The translations under genes were made by a program, and so were the position numbers. DNA of 64,000 nucleotides from Antitrichia curtipendula (taxonomy: Eukaryota > Streptophyta > Bryopsida > Hypnales > Leucodontaceae), in assembly GCA_951230915.1 (NCBI GenBank), contig OX579635.1, forward strand, positions 20,646,001-20,710,000, written 5' to 3'. Below, one piece after another: positions 25,040 to 37,864 of the stretch. The notes under the pieces are model-generated. The model worked only from the letters and a program-made list of their open reading frames with translations, did no database searches and was not told the DNA's origin. Within the stretch, counting starts at the first letter, position 1. The number at the start of each line of letters is the position of its first letter.

Positions 25040-25305
25040 TACGGAACGTCCGGAAACTAAACTTAATACATAAAATAGAGATATATAGGAGAAGAACTTT
25101 GAAATTTTTGCATAAGTGTAGAAGTTTAGACGCTAGAAACCTACATTAGAAAAGATCTCTTTCGTAGGAAAGTTAAAACTCTAATTAGGTTAAAACAGTG
25201 TTCCGGAACTAGTAGCCGGATAGTCGGAAGTTCCGGATCGTAGGGGTTCCGGCTAGGGAACTTACGGGAACTCCACCGGTTCGGGAACTTAGGGTTTCGC
25301 GCCGC

Positions 25306-25312
25306 TATATAA
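25306..25312 (+). promoter_or_regulatory. TATA box of the CCGGA-element ORF
   Basis: TATATAA in a GC-rich setting (GCCGCTATATAAACCCCGCC), about 137 bp before the ATG at 25449. Confidence 0.7.
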
Positions 25313-25448
25313 ACCCCGCCGCCATTCTCATTCGGTCTCTTTTCTCTGCGGCATTTTCGCGAGTACGTTTAGTGAGAGAAAGAGTGGTGAGATAGGATCA
25401 AGGTAGGAAGCGGAAGTAAGGTCGGTGCAACTCCGGAAGACCGACAGG

Positions 25449-27356
25449 ATGACGGAAACCCGAGCCCGTAGACTAGCGGTGACCGCACGGACTGTCAGCC
25501 CGGCGATTCTGTTCGATACGGATCGCCATAGAGAGTTGCAGGAGGATTTAGAGACCATGGGCTGTGTCGGATTCTTACACCGCCCATGGGACTTGAAGAG
25601 TGAAGGAATGATTGAGGAACTCCTTTACGGAGTTCCCAATCAGTATGAGTTGACGGTGAGGGGCCGCCCGAGAGCGTGGACACAAGAGCTCTGGGCCGGA
25701 ACGTACTTTGCGCTGAACCGGGGGCATGGATGGGCCGGCCGGACGGAGAAGTTCGCGGCGGAAAGATTCCGGAACTCCGCCGACCCAAAAGAGGGGTTTG
25801 CAGCGACGGATTGCGTGTACGCCTGGGATCAGCAACTCTTAGAGTTCCTGATCCCCATCCTATATCCGGAAAAGCCTAGCCGGGTGACCACCACGGTGGC
25901 CAACACCATTTTGGGGGCATTAGGAAACAGGGTTAACCCGCCCCCAAGACCCGTAAATTGGGGCGGACTTATTCACACGATTGTGGATAAGTTAGCGAAT
26001 GGGATTTCAGGACGGAAGACCAGTTACATTAGCCCGTACTTGTTCCATTTGTACCACCGGATGGAAACCCTGAGCGAGCCGGAGCAGCTTATGTACAAGA
26101 AAAGGGAAAATCTCCTCAAGTACGGGCTGAGACCGGAACCGCAGCCGGAGGAGCCGGAATCCGAGGAGGAGGACGTTCCGGAGGAAACACAGACCACTCC
26201 GGAGAAGGCCGGAACCAGTAGGCGGAAGTCCACCGACCGGACAGCGCGAGGGAAACAAGTGGCGGAAGGTTCCGTCCAGCCGGAAAGCCCGCACGAGGAG
26301 TTGGATCCAGTCGAGAACGCCATACATTGGCTGCGAACAACAAGGACGGTGAACGACCGGATGGCAGCAGTACTCCAAGACGTTTGCCATTCGTTAGGAG
26401 TGAAGGACGAGAGAGAGATCTTGGCCGCCATCGCACGAAGACCAAATCCGGATGACGTCAAGGTTCTGTACGATCAGATCCGGAGTCTTCAGGAGGAACA
26501 GGATCAGTTCCGGAGCCAGCACCAGTGGTCGGAACGGGAGATGCACATCGCGAACCGGAAGTCCACGGAAGCGATGGCTCTAGTACGGAAGCTGGGTGAA
26601 CTGATCGACCTTCCGGCCAACACCATCTCGAGGGCCCAACTCTGGAACTCACAGATGGTGGCCCAAGGCCACATTACCGGAACGAAGGTCGTACTCATCC
26701 TTACGGATTTCAAGGCCCGGATGGAGGGAGTGCTGAAGAAGATGCGACAGCTGATTGGAAGCCTCGATCCGAACCTGCTTGACCAAGCAATGTTCGCTGA
26801 TCTTCCGGGAGGAGAGTTCCAAGAAACTCAAGGAGCCGGAACTTCAACGGGAAAGAGGAATCCGGAAATCCCGACTCACGTGGTCACTTATCCGGAGGTT
26901 AAAACGCCGAAAGAAGCAGGTACGCAGACCACCGTCCAGGAGGGGACAGCCGGAAGACAAGCGGCGGTAAACCTGTTTCCGCCTCTCCAGCTGACGGAGA
27001 CGGAAGCCGAGGCCATAGCAGCAGCAAGTGTCCGGAATCCTGCCCGGACCGATCCGGACAGGTTTATGCATATGCAGAACACTCCACCACCAGCGAATCC
27101 GGGCAACACCGTCATTAATTTTACGGAGACAAAGACGACACGGCAGCGACACACGAGGATCGAGGAGCCGCTGGAGATCGATGAGACGGAAGAGGAATCT
27201 GCGGAGTCTCACTCCCAATCGGATGGGACGGATTCTGATCCGCCTCAGATCCGGACTCGGTCGGCAACGAAGAGGACTCCAGCAAAGGTAACTGCCCGGA
27301 AGTCCACTCCAGCGAATCTTAGGGCCGGACCATCGACAAAGAAGCCTCGCAAATGA
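25449..27356 (+). CDS. Gag-like or plant-mobile-domain protein, 635 aa
   Basis: Uninterrupted 635-aa ORF; the ATG at 25449 is the first in frame after the TATA box (an upstream in-frame GTG at 25425 is less likely). The N-terminal 210 residues look globular and Trp/Arg rich (WAGTYFALNRGHGWAGR, WGGLIHTIVDKLANG, YLFHLYHRM). This is reminiscent of the N-terminal domains of plant TE-derived and gag-like proteins, but no precise family is claimed. An acidic linker follows (about 218-250), then a helical, probably coiled-coil stretch near 330-400 (LYDQIRSLQEEQDQF), and a basic Ser/Thr/Lys-rich tail ending STKKPRK, a possible nuclear signal. There is no zinc knuckle, protease or polymerase. Codon use follows the CCGGA bias of its surroundings. 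Confidence 0.6.
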   Translation: MTETRARRLAVTARTVSPAILFDTDRHRELQEDLETMGCVGFLHRPWDLKSEGMIEELLYGVPNQYELTVRGRPRAWTQELWAGTYFALNRGHGWAGRTEKFAAERFRNSADPKEGFAATDCVYAWDQQLLEFLIPILYPEKPSRVTTTVANTILGALGNRVNPPPRPVNWGGLIHTIVDKLANGISGRKTSYISPYLFHLYHRMETLSEPEQLMYKKRENLLKYGLRPEPQPEEPESEEEDVPEETQTTPEKAGTSRRKSTDRTARGKQVAEGSVQPESPHEELDPVENAIHWLRTTRTVNDRMAAVLQDVCHSLGVKDEREILAAIARRPNPDDVKVLYDQIRSLQEEQDQFRSQHQWSEREMHIANRKSTEAMALVRKLGELIDLPANTISRAQLWNSQMVAQGHITGTKVVLILTDFKARMEGVLKKMRQLIGSLDPNLLDQAMFADLPGGEFQETQGAGTSTGKRNPEIPTHVVTYPEVKTPKEAGTQTTVQEGTAGRQAAVNLFPPLQLTETEAEAIAAASVRNPARTDPDRFMHMQNTPPPANPGNTVINFTETKTTRQRHTRIEEPLEIDETEEESAESHSQSDGTDSDPPQIRTRSATKRTPAKVTARKSTPANLRAGPSTKKPRK

Positions 27357-28300
27357 CTAGTGCGGGTGGGTGTCTTTTTAGTTAGGATTTTGACTTATTA
27401 GTTATTTCCGGAAACGGGTAATCCGGACTGTGGGCCCCTAGTTCCAGACTTTTAGGCTGTCAAACGGCTTTCCGGTTTTGCCGGAACGGTTATTAGGACC
27501 GTTAGCCGGATTTGTAGTTGGCCGTTGGCCGGGTTTTGTGTGGGCCTTTTGGCCGCTTTTTGTTTGCTTTTAAGGGCAGGCCGGCTTGTTGGCCTGTCAT
27601 TCCCTTTCTTGTCATTTAATCAAAGCTTACCGGAGATCAATTTGATCATCTCTTTGCGTATCGCGTTGATGATTGAGTCGTACACTGGTTTGTGAGTGAG
27701 AGTGTGTGAGAGGGAGTCCGGATTCTTGGGTTGACGGATACATATGCTGTGACGAAAGAGCTTTAGATGTGTGAATGAGGAGCTGTGCATGGTGCCTTTA
27801 AATTGCTGGAACGGTGATCCGGTGGAAGCCTGTTACGGGTGAGGGTGCGAGTCCGGAAGTCCAGGGAGGATTCCGTGCGGAGATAAGCAACCGCCTGAGG
27901 AATTATCCCAGCCATCGGAAGGTCTGCCAACCTCTGGAGCACTCGAGAGATACGAAGTCAGCACTACAATCCGGAAAGTCTGGATCTGTCGTTGTAGTAA
28001 GGTGGATCTAACCGGGCCCTGTGTGACCTACTTTCCGGATACGTCATCTGGAAGATTGTGAGGGTACGGATTCTCCCTTTGCTATTACCGTATAATTCTT
28101 GGATATTTGTTTTGTTTGTTACGGATAGAGAGTGTGAATCAAGAGTGGCGAGTCCCTGCCCCTCGGAAAGATCAATAGTGGACCCCCTGAGGGTGAAACA
28201 GGGATATCTAAAACCAGTTACTTGAGAGAGTTGGAACCGGAATCCGGAATTGGGCGGATCCGGATTGGAATCCGGAAAATACTAGTTTCCGGAAGATAGC

Positions 28301-29409
28301 AATAGAGTGTACGGATTGCTTGGGGTGTTTTTGGAAGTGATCTGGATACCCAAAACTTGCAGCAACATACTAGAATTCTCTGGGACGATAACTCGTGTCA
28401 TCTTACCACATTTTTGTGCTAAAGATACTTACGCGCTAACTACGCGTGCGACATTCTCCATTGTAAATTTGGATATACTTTGTCTGAGAGCAACTGATTG
28501 ATCTCATCGATAAATCTATGTTTTGACCTTTTTGCCCGTCTTTCCCCCAATAATGAAGTAGGTTGGCAACTTGATGCCTAAATAAGTATCTATGCCAAAA
28601 TTTTCTAATTGAAAATGAATTAACGGCAACCTTCCAAACTAAAACCTGCATAGGGCGCTATTAGTGCTCCTAGGATACAACAAAAGTGAATGCAAGAAGG
28701 CCTGTGAATTGAGCAAGTGACATAGGAAATTGATTAAGACAATGCTTAAAATGTACAGAATGTTTCCTAAATCATGCATTGAATGTCCAAAAATAAGCCA
28801 TGCTCATTGGCAATGTCCACATTGTTAAGCTTGAAGAGCCTCACTTTATTCTAGTTTTGTACAATTGGTTTAATTGAGATGAAAGCTCTGCAATAGTTCA
28901 TTAAGAAGTAGAAACCATACATTCCAATTACTCAATTCAGCTTTGAAGTACTTCAAAACCATGCATATAGGACCTCAATCATTGAACACATTAACTGATT
29001 TGGCATTGAAAATCCTTCTGTACTATTTATGATACTTTTTAAAGGGTAGTTGGAAATGCCCAAACACTTCTCGAGCCCTCTTCTATACAATTTAACAAAT
29101 ACAAGAAGTAGCTACCCCACTTCCAAGGAAAAGTGCAGCTAGATACTTCTCCCTTTTGTGCAAGATATCTAATTCACAAATCCAAATAACTTTCGATATG
29201 GCGACCCCTATTAAGATAGCATGAAGATTGCCCAAAATGCCCACTCAAGCACATTGATTGCAATTCAAGAACAAATTCATCCTTGCACTCACTAGGTCAT
29301 CGTCTTCCCCACAATGAAATCCGTGGCTGCGCTTGTGCTGAAGCTTGTCCCTCAAGGCTTAAGAGCATCCCCACCAATGGCTTCCTATCCCTATCTCTAT
29401 GGGAATGGA
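28301..29409. other. Intergenic, no gene seen
   Basis: Ordinary AT-rich sequence after the CCGGA-rich element. No coding or RNA features were recognised. Confidence 0.5.
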
Positions 29410-29626
29410 CACTAGAAGAAAACCATGTTTTATTTGACATGTCTAGTATTTTTATGACGGATTTTCTTGGACATCTATTTCAACATCTAGTTGTTTTTAT
29501 GTCAACAATAACATCCAATGAACATCATAAACAACATAAAAACAACTAGATGTTGAAATAGATGTCCAAGAAAATCCGTCATAAAAATATTGGGCATGTA
29601 AAAAAAAACATGGGTTTCTTCTAGTG
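29410..29626. mobile_element. Foldback MITE with CACTA-type ends
   Basis: 217-bp near-perfect palindrome. The left end CACTAGAAGAAAACCATG and the right end CATGGGTTTCTTCTAGTG are inverted copies. The arms continue with GACGGATTTTCTTGGACATC and its complement, closing on a short loop near 29510-29530. The CACTAGAAGAAA termini resemble CACTA (En/Spm) elements. The 3-bp flanks (GGA and GAA) match at two of three positions. A degenerate relative may lie at about 30240-30440. Confidence 0.82.
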
Positions 29627-29667
29627 GAAGGAGCAAAGATGGGAATAGGGAAGGCAAGTACCCATTA

Positions 29668-30076
29668 ACATGTTATGCTCTAAAAGTGACCATTTAAGGG
29701 CTGGTCCACCTTTTTCATAGGCATTTATGGGCAGAAATATTTTTAGATCATTTTTTAGATAAAGAAAAATAGATGTGGAACCTAACACAAGTGATTTTGT
29801 ATTATTCCAAATATTTTTGAATTACTTCTAAATTTTCAAAGATTTGGGGCATAAACACCTATTTGTGACCATAGGTCTTCCAAAATTTGTCCACTTGCAA
29901 CTGTAAAGAGAAATGCATAAATCAAAGACAATGATTGGCTCTTGCAATAGAAAAAGAATTTTTCTTCAATGCATTCAATTGCTAAAGTGGTCCATTTAAG
30001 GATCACCCCATTTCCATTTTTCACCTAAAAATAGAGGTGGTTTGAAGAAGATGGATGCTTTTATAGCATACTACCT
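29668..30076. mobile_element. AGGTAG/TA MITE, copy 1 (left end eroded)
   Basis: 409 bp, homologous throughout to 52990-53398 in the same orientation. The right end is CTACCT followed by TA. The left end is degenerate (TAACATGTTATGCTCTAAAAG against TAAGGTAGTAGGCTCTAAAAG). The open frame on the minus strand is repeated in the other copies because of DNA similarity and is not a gene. Confidence 0.8.
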
Positions 30077-30602
30077 TAGATCTTTCCTAAATTTACAAGC
30101 ATGGAGAAGTCAAAATGAAACTATAGAAATAGTAATAAGGTCAAATGAATAGTACTTGCACAAATCAATGAAGTACAACTCATGCTGGAAGGGTGAAAAG
30201 AGGTTTAGGGAGTACTCTTTTTGAGTTCCCTATTCATGATCCTATCATTATAAGAACCCCGTGTTTTGTGTGACATTTTCATGATTTTAGAAGACGGATT
30301 TTAATGAATGTTTAATAAAACAGCTTGTGTTTTTATGTCAATAAAAATATTTAATGTAACATCCAAATAACCATATACACATATAAACATAATGAGGCAC
30401 CTGACCTATGGGACGTTTTAAGGTTAGGCTACATTTCACTCGTGGAAATACTATGAAGAAATAGAAAAAATTGTCAGGGATTCAGGGGGTCGTACAACTG
30501 GCGGGAACTGAAATTCGAATTCGAAACTCCCGCGCCACCACCCATCTAGGGTACCCGGCTCTGCTCAGACCCATCCTCCCACCGAGCCCACCCGTGCCGA
30601 AG
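30077..30602. other. Histone H4 upstream region
   Basis: AT-rich at the left, then GC-rich from about 30480 (CTCCCGCGCCACCACCC). No canonical plant histone octamer CGCGGATC was seen. Confidence 0.45.
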
Positions 30603-30609
30603 TATATAA
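30603..30609 (+). promoter_or_regulatory. TATA box of histone H4
   Basis: TATATAA, 131 bp before the H4 ATG, with a pyrimidine-rich leader between. Confidence 0.75.
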
Positions 30610-30670
30610 CGTATCCCCTTCTTCGGAATCCTCCATTCGCCATTTCCTCCATCTCTTTGCAGCTGTCTAG

Positions 30671-31051
<381 letters not shown>

Positions 31052-31580
31052 GTTGCACACTTGTGCTTGGCCTTCTTTACTTTTTCCGGTGTTACTTAAC
31101 ACCACCAATTCTGCGAACTCTTATCAAATCTACTGTCTTGCAGTGGTATACTTTGAGGGTCTTATTAATGTTGTTTTTCCTTGAGGTTGATGTAATTCGG
31201 TTTCAATGAAACGGACCGCGGCATGTTTGTCTGTATTCGTTTTATTGTTGCCTCATCATACATCTGTAGCTGCTGTGCTGTCTGAGTGAAGAGTCGTAAG
31301 CGCGTAAGATACTAGTGTTTAGGCCAGGTGGTGCATATCGGAGTTGAAGTCGGAAGGCATGCGGTTCGTTGCCTGGTACGTCCTCGGTTAATTTATTCAC
31401 TTTGGATTATTTGAGTCCCTACTTCTGCTTCTGAGAGCTGCTTTCGTCTTTGATTCGTGCGGTGTTTTGTATTTTGCACTCGATTCTCATTTTGGATCTA
31501 AATTTTTGGTCCTTTAGATGATATTTTCGAATAAAGTCACCAGTTTCATTAACACCAAAATATACCCGTTGGGACATGTA
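31052..31580. other. Convergent 3' regions of H4 and HflX
   Basis: T-rich H4 3' region, then sequence running into the 3' end of the minus-strand HflX gene. No separate gene was seen. Confidence 0.5.
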
Positions 31581-34500
31581 TTATCTCTGGACACATTTAC
31601 AAGATCTATCTATAACATGCGCAAGCCGCTTGTCAATGGTCTCTAAGAGGGCCGCCAATCCAATTCCTGTAGTTGTAGACGTGCTCAACTTTGCTACGCT
31701 TCCTTCAGACATTCCAAAACCAGAGACCACAGTTGGCTCTGGCATGTCTCCAAACGGTGTGCTACTCTTCGAAACGCCAACATGGATGTTTCTCTCGTCC
31801 GGTGTTTCCTCCACGAGTCCATACTCATCTTCGTCATCATCAGGAAATTTCATAGGTCTGTCTTCGAGCATGAGAATATTGTTCTGACAGGAGGTTTCGG
31901 AATCATCATCTAAAAGATCCACCTGTGCACAGCATATGAAATACATAGTCAATAGCTTAATTGTATCTGGCTATGAAGAATAGCCCTTCAAGTGGACATA
32001 TCACAAACATTAAACAGTCGTCAGTTCATGGAGACATATCACACACATTAAACATGCAGAGTTCATGGACAAATTTAACAGAATCTAACTGCAATAGAAC
32101 TTATTGAGCATTTGCAATTCTACTGTTTCTAAGCGAACTATTTCGCAAGAACTCTTGTATGCGCCATTGGGTGCACCACTCTTCTTGTAAAACAAACCCA
32201 TCAAACGATCGGAGATTACCTTATTCCAAGCTTCCACTATGCATGTGTCTAATTTGGCTTGGGGCACACCAATGTCTCGTAGCACTTGTAATACTGCCTC
32301 TCGCTGCTCATCCGCGTTAGAAGCGCTGCTGTCTATCACATGCTGCGAAGTATTCACGATTGTCAATAACTAACTTGCAGGCAAGACAGGAAATGAAGAT
32401 TGAGAAGTCACCGCCATGACTCTGGGATGATTACCAGCAATAAATCGGCATCGACCACTTCTTGCAAGGTTGCTTGAAAAGCCTCCACTAGCTGCAAGAG
32501 AGGGTTAAGTTAATACCATGTTACACAGCATCAATTTAAGGCCAGGAAATAATAGAGAAGTGCATCAATAAATGAAAGCATGGTCTAACGTATGCACGTA
32601 CATACCTGATGCGGTAAATCAGAAATGAATCCAACCGTATCACTCAGCAACACCTTCTTCCTGCATGCCAGAATCCTAAAAATTAGTCGATACATGTGAG
32701 CGTCAACTGCTAAGCACTAAAAACTCCCAATCTCAGTACTTGCGTGAACTCAAATTAAAGGTATATTGATCGTTAACTACCCTGTAAAGAAAGCAGAGGA
32801 ATGCAAATGAACCAACAACTGAACCAACAATATTAGGACAATCGGGTTGGTAAGAAAGGATGTACCCTGATGGAAGAATGATGCTGCGCACCCGAGAATC
32901 AAGTGTTGCAAACAACCTGAACATCCCCACACGCATACAGTTTGAGTTTCTTAAGTGAGCGTCTGCCTACTCAAAATGTTGCAGCCCTGCAAGTACGCTG
33001 AGTAGAAGTACGCAGATCTAAGGACCTGCACGTTCTGTTTCACAAGTTCTCCAAATTCATGCATATCAGAATACGATAATACACAATTCAAGCAGGAAAG
33101 ATGAGACGCGGGTACCTATCATCGACGTAGACATCGCTCTGTGACAATCTAGCCACCATAGAGGATTTTCCCTGATAGGCAATATCCCGAAATTGTGCGT
33201 CAGTTTTAACCTCTGAATGAGGTCCGTAAGATATAACCTCCGCATAAACTCCACTAAGATATTCGGTATTGATATAAGAAGTCACAAGTATCGGGGAAGG
33301 CTCTCACAACCAACCCAGTTATCTGCAACAACCACTAAGCTAGCTCTGACCTAAAGTCTCCAGCACCGACCTTACCGCATTTGTATAACCAACAACGGCT
33401 ACGAGCGGAAGCCCTGAGTCACTGCCTCCATGTCGCTGACGTGAATCACGATGCAAAGACCGAGTTCGTCGCACATCAGCGAGCAATTTTTTAAGTCGTG
33501 TTCTCCTATCTCCAATCCTGCAATAATAAGAGAATAATACAAATAACATGAAGCAACATTAAAGGTGATCTGAAAATTTTCATGACTGCTTCCATTGCTC
33601 CATGACGCTATGCACAATGCTTTCCATCAGAAAGTGCATTCTATTTCTAATTATTTCTAAATGGAATATTAATATAGCAAGTGATGAACTAAAGATCCAT
33701 GGACAGAAAAAATTGGAAGACCTTAGTTCTTAAAGGGTAGATGAGGACATAGCCCAAGAAAATTCTGTTGGCAAACTAACAAATAGAAACGCAGAGACCA
33801 AGATGTCTTACCTGCGCCGTTGCAATTGAAGTTCTGTTTCACCAGCTCCACCAATTGCACCACTTGCTCGCCTGTATGATGGTGCAACAAGGTGATCCTC
33901 CAAGTACTTAACTAGCAGTAATAATCAGAAGTTGAATATGGAAGAACCATCCTTTTCAATATGGATTTACATACATAGTTCATTGACAAAGCCCAGTTTG
34001 TTTCGAACAGCAAATCCGTTTCTCTGACACAGTCGTGTGTCTTTGGTCATCTTAGTTGTTTTCAACCAGTAATGGCATAAATATTGGTAGCTCTATTGTG
34101 TCATTGTCCTAAAGAGTCTTTTGAAAGACAACTCATTTTAGAATTTATCACAGCGCTCACAGCTTGCCGGGACAACTGTTGTCATTCACCTAAACACAGA
34201 CTAGAGTATCAGTGGATGCAACACACCTAACGTACCCTGTGGTTGTGGAGATGATTATGTCTTACTCTAATCGCGAAAGTGTACTTACAAACACGTATTG
34301 CTCATTAGCTCGTAGGAAGCTTGAGAGAAAGTTATAAGAACCAAGGAACATACCCTCGAGCACTAACCACCTCAGCTTCTCCACCAGCACCAAACCCAAG
34401 ACGAGACCCTCCTTTCCCACGAACCCGAACTAGCCGAGTTTTTTGAAAATTAAGAGCAGCCAACTCAACCTGAGGCATAAGAGAATAATTGTAATCCCGT

Positions 34501-36272
34501 CAATACCTTCCACACAAGAGATTTTCTTCACAATGCATGTATTTATTAGTTGGATGAGAAGAAATCCCAATGCAACAAAACGTCTAGAAGTGAAACAAGC
34601 TGTTACATGAACTGGTAACGTTTATATCATCATCTTTCTCAAGGAATGATTGTATGTCATGGAAAAAACACAAACACCCTCAGCTCACACCTCATTAATT
34701 ATTCGCGTCGCACAGAGAACAAACAAGCTCTGACATCCCATACATTGACTTGGAAAAGAGTTGTCAGAGGAAAACCTGTAGTTTTGCTTCCTTGGTCTGA
34801 GCGTGGGCACCAAAAATCTCAATGATAAGTCCTACGCGATCCAGGACTGGTTTGCCCCATGCGACCTGCAAAAAAGCGCACAAATTTGCCAAATGAGGCT
34901 AACCTGCTGCCCATACATAACAATCAAAAACTAAAATTCGGAGCAGAATTACAAGGGTTTAGGGTTTCGGGCTCATGACCCTAAAACCCTAGTTGCTTAT
35001 CTAACCTCGAGGTTGCGTTGCTGAACTCCAGACAGAGTGGCATTGACGAATATCGCATCTAGCTCTTCCTGTAGACAACGTGACAGAGATTTTATCGACA
35101 TTTGATTCCAAAGCAAAGCAGAAACAGAAGATCCGCTTGCAAGGGTTCAGTCGTGATGATGCTTTTTAAAATGATGAGGATATCAAACCTGAGATGCTGC
35201 TAAATCCACATGGATGCGCACAGTCTCGATCGTTCCAGCTCCAAAGTACCCTCCTGCATTATCCGCGGATTTAAAATATGAGAATTCTAAAATTGCGCAA
35301 AAAGAAGAGACGAGGATTGAAACTTGTGTTACTGGAAAACGGAATATTCTCGTTCGCACAAGATTTCAATGACGTTTGTATTGCCATACTTCGGATTTTG
35401 TTCGATTCTGTTTTTAAAGACTCTGCTCTGAAGCTGTAAGTACCCATACAAGGATTGCAAAAACGCTGAAAACCGTTCAAATAATTGCTTGAATAGAACA
35501 AGAGAACGAGACTATCGTGTTTACTTGTAACCTAAATCGAAAAAAATGTTAACATGGGAAATTAGGTCGAAAAAACGCGCATGCACACAAATCTCGTCAC
35601 AGTCCATCCGCGACACGTGCTGACATTGTATTGTTTCAAAGAAAAAGGATGAGAAAGCTTAGTACCGGCAGAAACCCGTTTATTAGACCGCGGGCTTTGA
35701 ACCAAGACAAAGGGAGACCGCTGCCGCTTCTTCATGGGCGCATCCGCTCCTCTCAGTTCTTCCAGCGAATCCACCAACCGCATCGCTTCCATCAGCTTCG
35801 CCTTCAGGATTGCACGGGGGAGAACCCGCGGCTGCACAATGAGCAGCCTGGGAAGCCGCCGTAACTCGCCTCCCATGAAGCCGTACTGCCATTGAGAAGC
35901 GGACGCGTGAAAATCTCGACTCCTAATTCCTGATGCGGAAATTTGCGTACTCCAGAGATCCTCAAACAAATCTCGAAGCGAAAAAACCGTCGACAAATCT
36001 CTTCCCCACGCAAATGCCACCCCCCGTTGAGCATTTTTCCATAATAGATGGGCTCCCACGGAAGGAATGTTCACTCTACTAATCGGCGTAAGCGCTCTGA
36101 AGCTACGACCAGAAAGGTCTCGAATACTCTTCGCAATCGAATTCATGGACTCGACTTCAGAGACAGAAACAGGAAAATCGACCACGAGAGGTCGCCAATA
36201 TTCAATCGGAACTTGCAGCCAAATTCCTCTACAGCGGAAATGTACTGTACAAGAACAAGCGTCAAACCTCAC
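31581..36272 (-). CDS. hflX: HflX-type ribosome-associated GTPase, 13 exons
   Basis: Thirteen coding exons, frame closing at every junction to 608 aa: 36272-35666, 35253-35189, 35068-35006, 34865-34776, 34469-34354, 33871-33812, 33517-33376, 33171-33116, 32916-32866, 32660-32606, 32491-32435, 32342-32220, 31922-31581. The HflX N-terminal domain is clear (VNATLSGVQQRNLE, WGKPVLDRVGLIIEIFGAHA, GGAGETELQLQRRR). The G domain has a P-loop GYTNAGKSS split between exons 7 and 8, SDTVGFI (G3), and NKVD (G4) across the exon 12-13 junction. The last exon holds an acidic insert (DDDEDEYG) and the family's C-terminal GLAALLETIDKRL. In bacteria HflX binds the 50S subunit and splits or rescues stalled ribosomes; a plant nuclear copy probably acts in chloroplasts or mitochondria. 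The long first exon probably includes a transit peptide; the true start may be the Met at residue 43. Confidence 0.9.
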
Positions 36273-37864
36273 GTATCATCTTGCAAATTCCAATGATTTG
36301 AAATTCCACTACGAAATGAAAACATGAGCAGGCATGGAGCAAAAACATTGCTGCTAGACTAAGACCGCAAGACAAGGTAGTGAGGGCACTCCTTTGTAAG
36401 CTAGTACTGTTCCTGAACGTAAGTAGATTTCTTTCACGTAACACTGCGCAGTTGTACCGTAACCTGAAATCTACTATGTTGGGATCTATAATCTACGACT
36501 GTTGTAGATCTGAATGGAACGGGAGTATTTGCTTCATTGTTTTGCTCGCAACCTGTTCTCGCATGCTTCTATGTAAGTTCAATCCATTTGTGTCTCTCGC
36601 GCTTCTGTTGAGTTCCTCGCATTGCTACAACGTTCACACACAATGTTTTAACACATCTTACTTCGTCTGTAGAGCTTCGTTGCAACTTTGTTGGACTTGT
36701 TCGCCGCTGCTTCCCGACTTTAGAAGTGAGTTATGCGAAGTTTTTGTCCTGAAATGATCTCTCCCGTGAAGTGGCGAAGAGGAAAGGGAGTGAATTGACC
36801 TTAATTATTACAAGCTCGCAACAATGCTTGAGTAAGATGATACGGAATTGAGCAAAGGTTAGGTTTAGTAGAACATAGGATTTTGTATTTCGAAAATTTC
36901 TCTACCAACTGAATCAAAGTTGTTTATAACATATGCTCCATGCCAGCTCATGTCGTACTGGCAATTTTGGTTATGTTTTTATATCATCAGACGCTGTCAT
37001 TCGCCAACGATTGCTTGAGGTTGCTGTCGGGATGCTCTCGTGCATTCTACGCAGCCAAACCTGTCACCGTTGAAGGTTTACGGGCGTATGAGCAGGAGAG
37101 TGATTCATGACACTACAATATGGTTTTGTGTACATTCTGGAGTGCATGTATGCTAGAATCCAAGTTATTATCTTATTCATAGAACCCGTTGCATGCCTCT
37201 TAGCGCTCAGGAAGGTGCTGCAATATTGCTATACCTAAGTACATGTAAAACTCCAGTTAATTCAATAAAGAATCTGTCGTTATAGGCCGCAACATTTTCC
37301 AGGTGTGTTTGTTGCAATCCTGAGTGTTTTGAAACTTCTAAGAAATCGCTACATTGTTGGCAGCAGATTTCGTGCGTACTAAAACCGAAGAGGTGCATTT
37401 CTTGAGAGCAGATTCGAAACATACAACTCTTCAAACAGCTGAGACTCCCGACACCAAGGCTGTTCGAACTTCAAATTTTGGTAGAAGTAAATTTTTTAGT
37501 TGCTGAGCGGGTACTGTGCAGAAATCTAATTTGATCTCAAAAAAATAATAACTGAAATTTTTTAGATTTGCATTATAAATCTCTGAATAATAAATATGAG
37601 TCAATCAGTAAGCAATGAAAAGATAATCTTGATGAGCTTATATGGCACAAAGATAGGTACAACATTGACAATGATAGGGACAAAATGGGCAATCACAGGT
37701 AGGATGACCATCATCGTCTTTTTGGTCATTGCACATAGTTAGATCTATCGGATTCACAGATTACACAAAACTAGCACAGAATTAACAGAGTTGGCAAAAC
37801 TCCGCCATAGCCAAGCATCCAGATGCAAGTCGCGCAGCAGCGAGGCCGCACACAAGTCGATAGC
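36273..37864. other. Upstream of HflX and downstream of the receptor kinase
   Basis: No supported gene. The plus-strand open frame near 36380-36757 has no family features. HflX regulatory sequence is presumably in the left part. Confidence 0.5.

Larger units (their letters stand above)
25040..28300 (+). mobile_element. CCGGA-rich element with one long ORF
   Basis: A sharp compositional island about 3.3 kb long. CCGGA/TCCGG pentamers are scattered densely through both the noncoding and coding parts and are rare outside. It contains a TATA box (25306-25312), one 635-aa ORF and about 950 bp of 3' noncoding sequence rich in the same motif. No direct terminal repeats, inverted terminal repeats or reverse transcriptase were recognised. 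A non-autonomous retroelement or other TE is inferred; the boundaries are set by the motif and are approximate. Confidence 0.55.

Noticed and set aside
25040..28300. LTR retrotransposon
   Set aside because: No direct terminal repeats, primer-binding site or polymerase could be recognised; left as an unclassified element.
29836..30024. Small ORF with relatives at 52392-52661 and 53143-53334
   Set aside because: The similarity follows from the MITE DNA; no start or frame is conserved in a gene-like way.
36380..36757. Plus-strand Cys/Leu-rich ORF upstream of HflX
   Set aside because: No family features and lies in the HflX promoter region.
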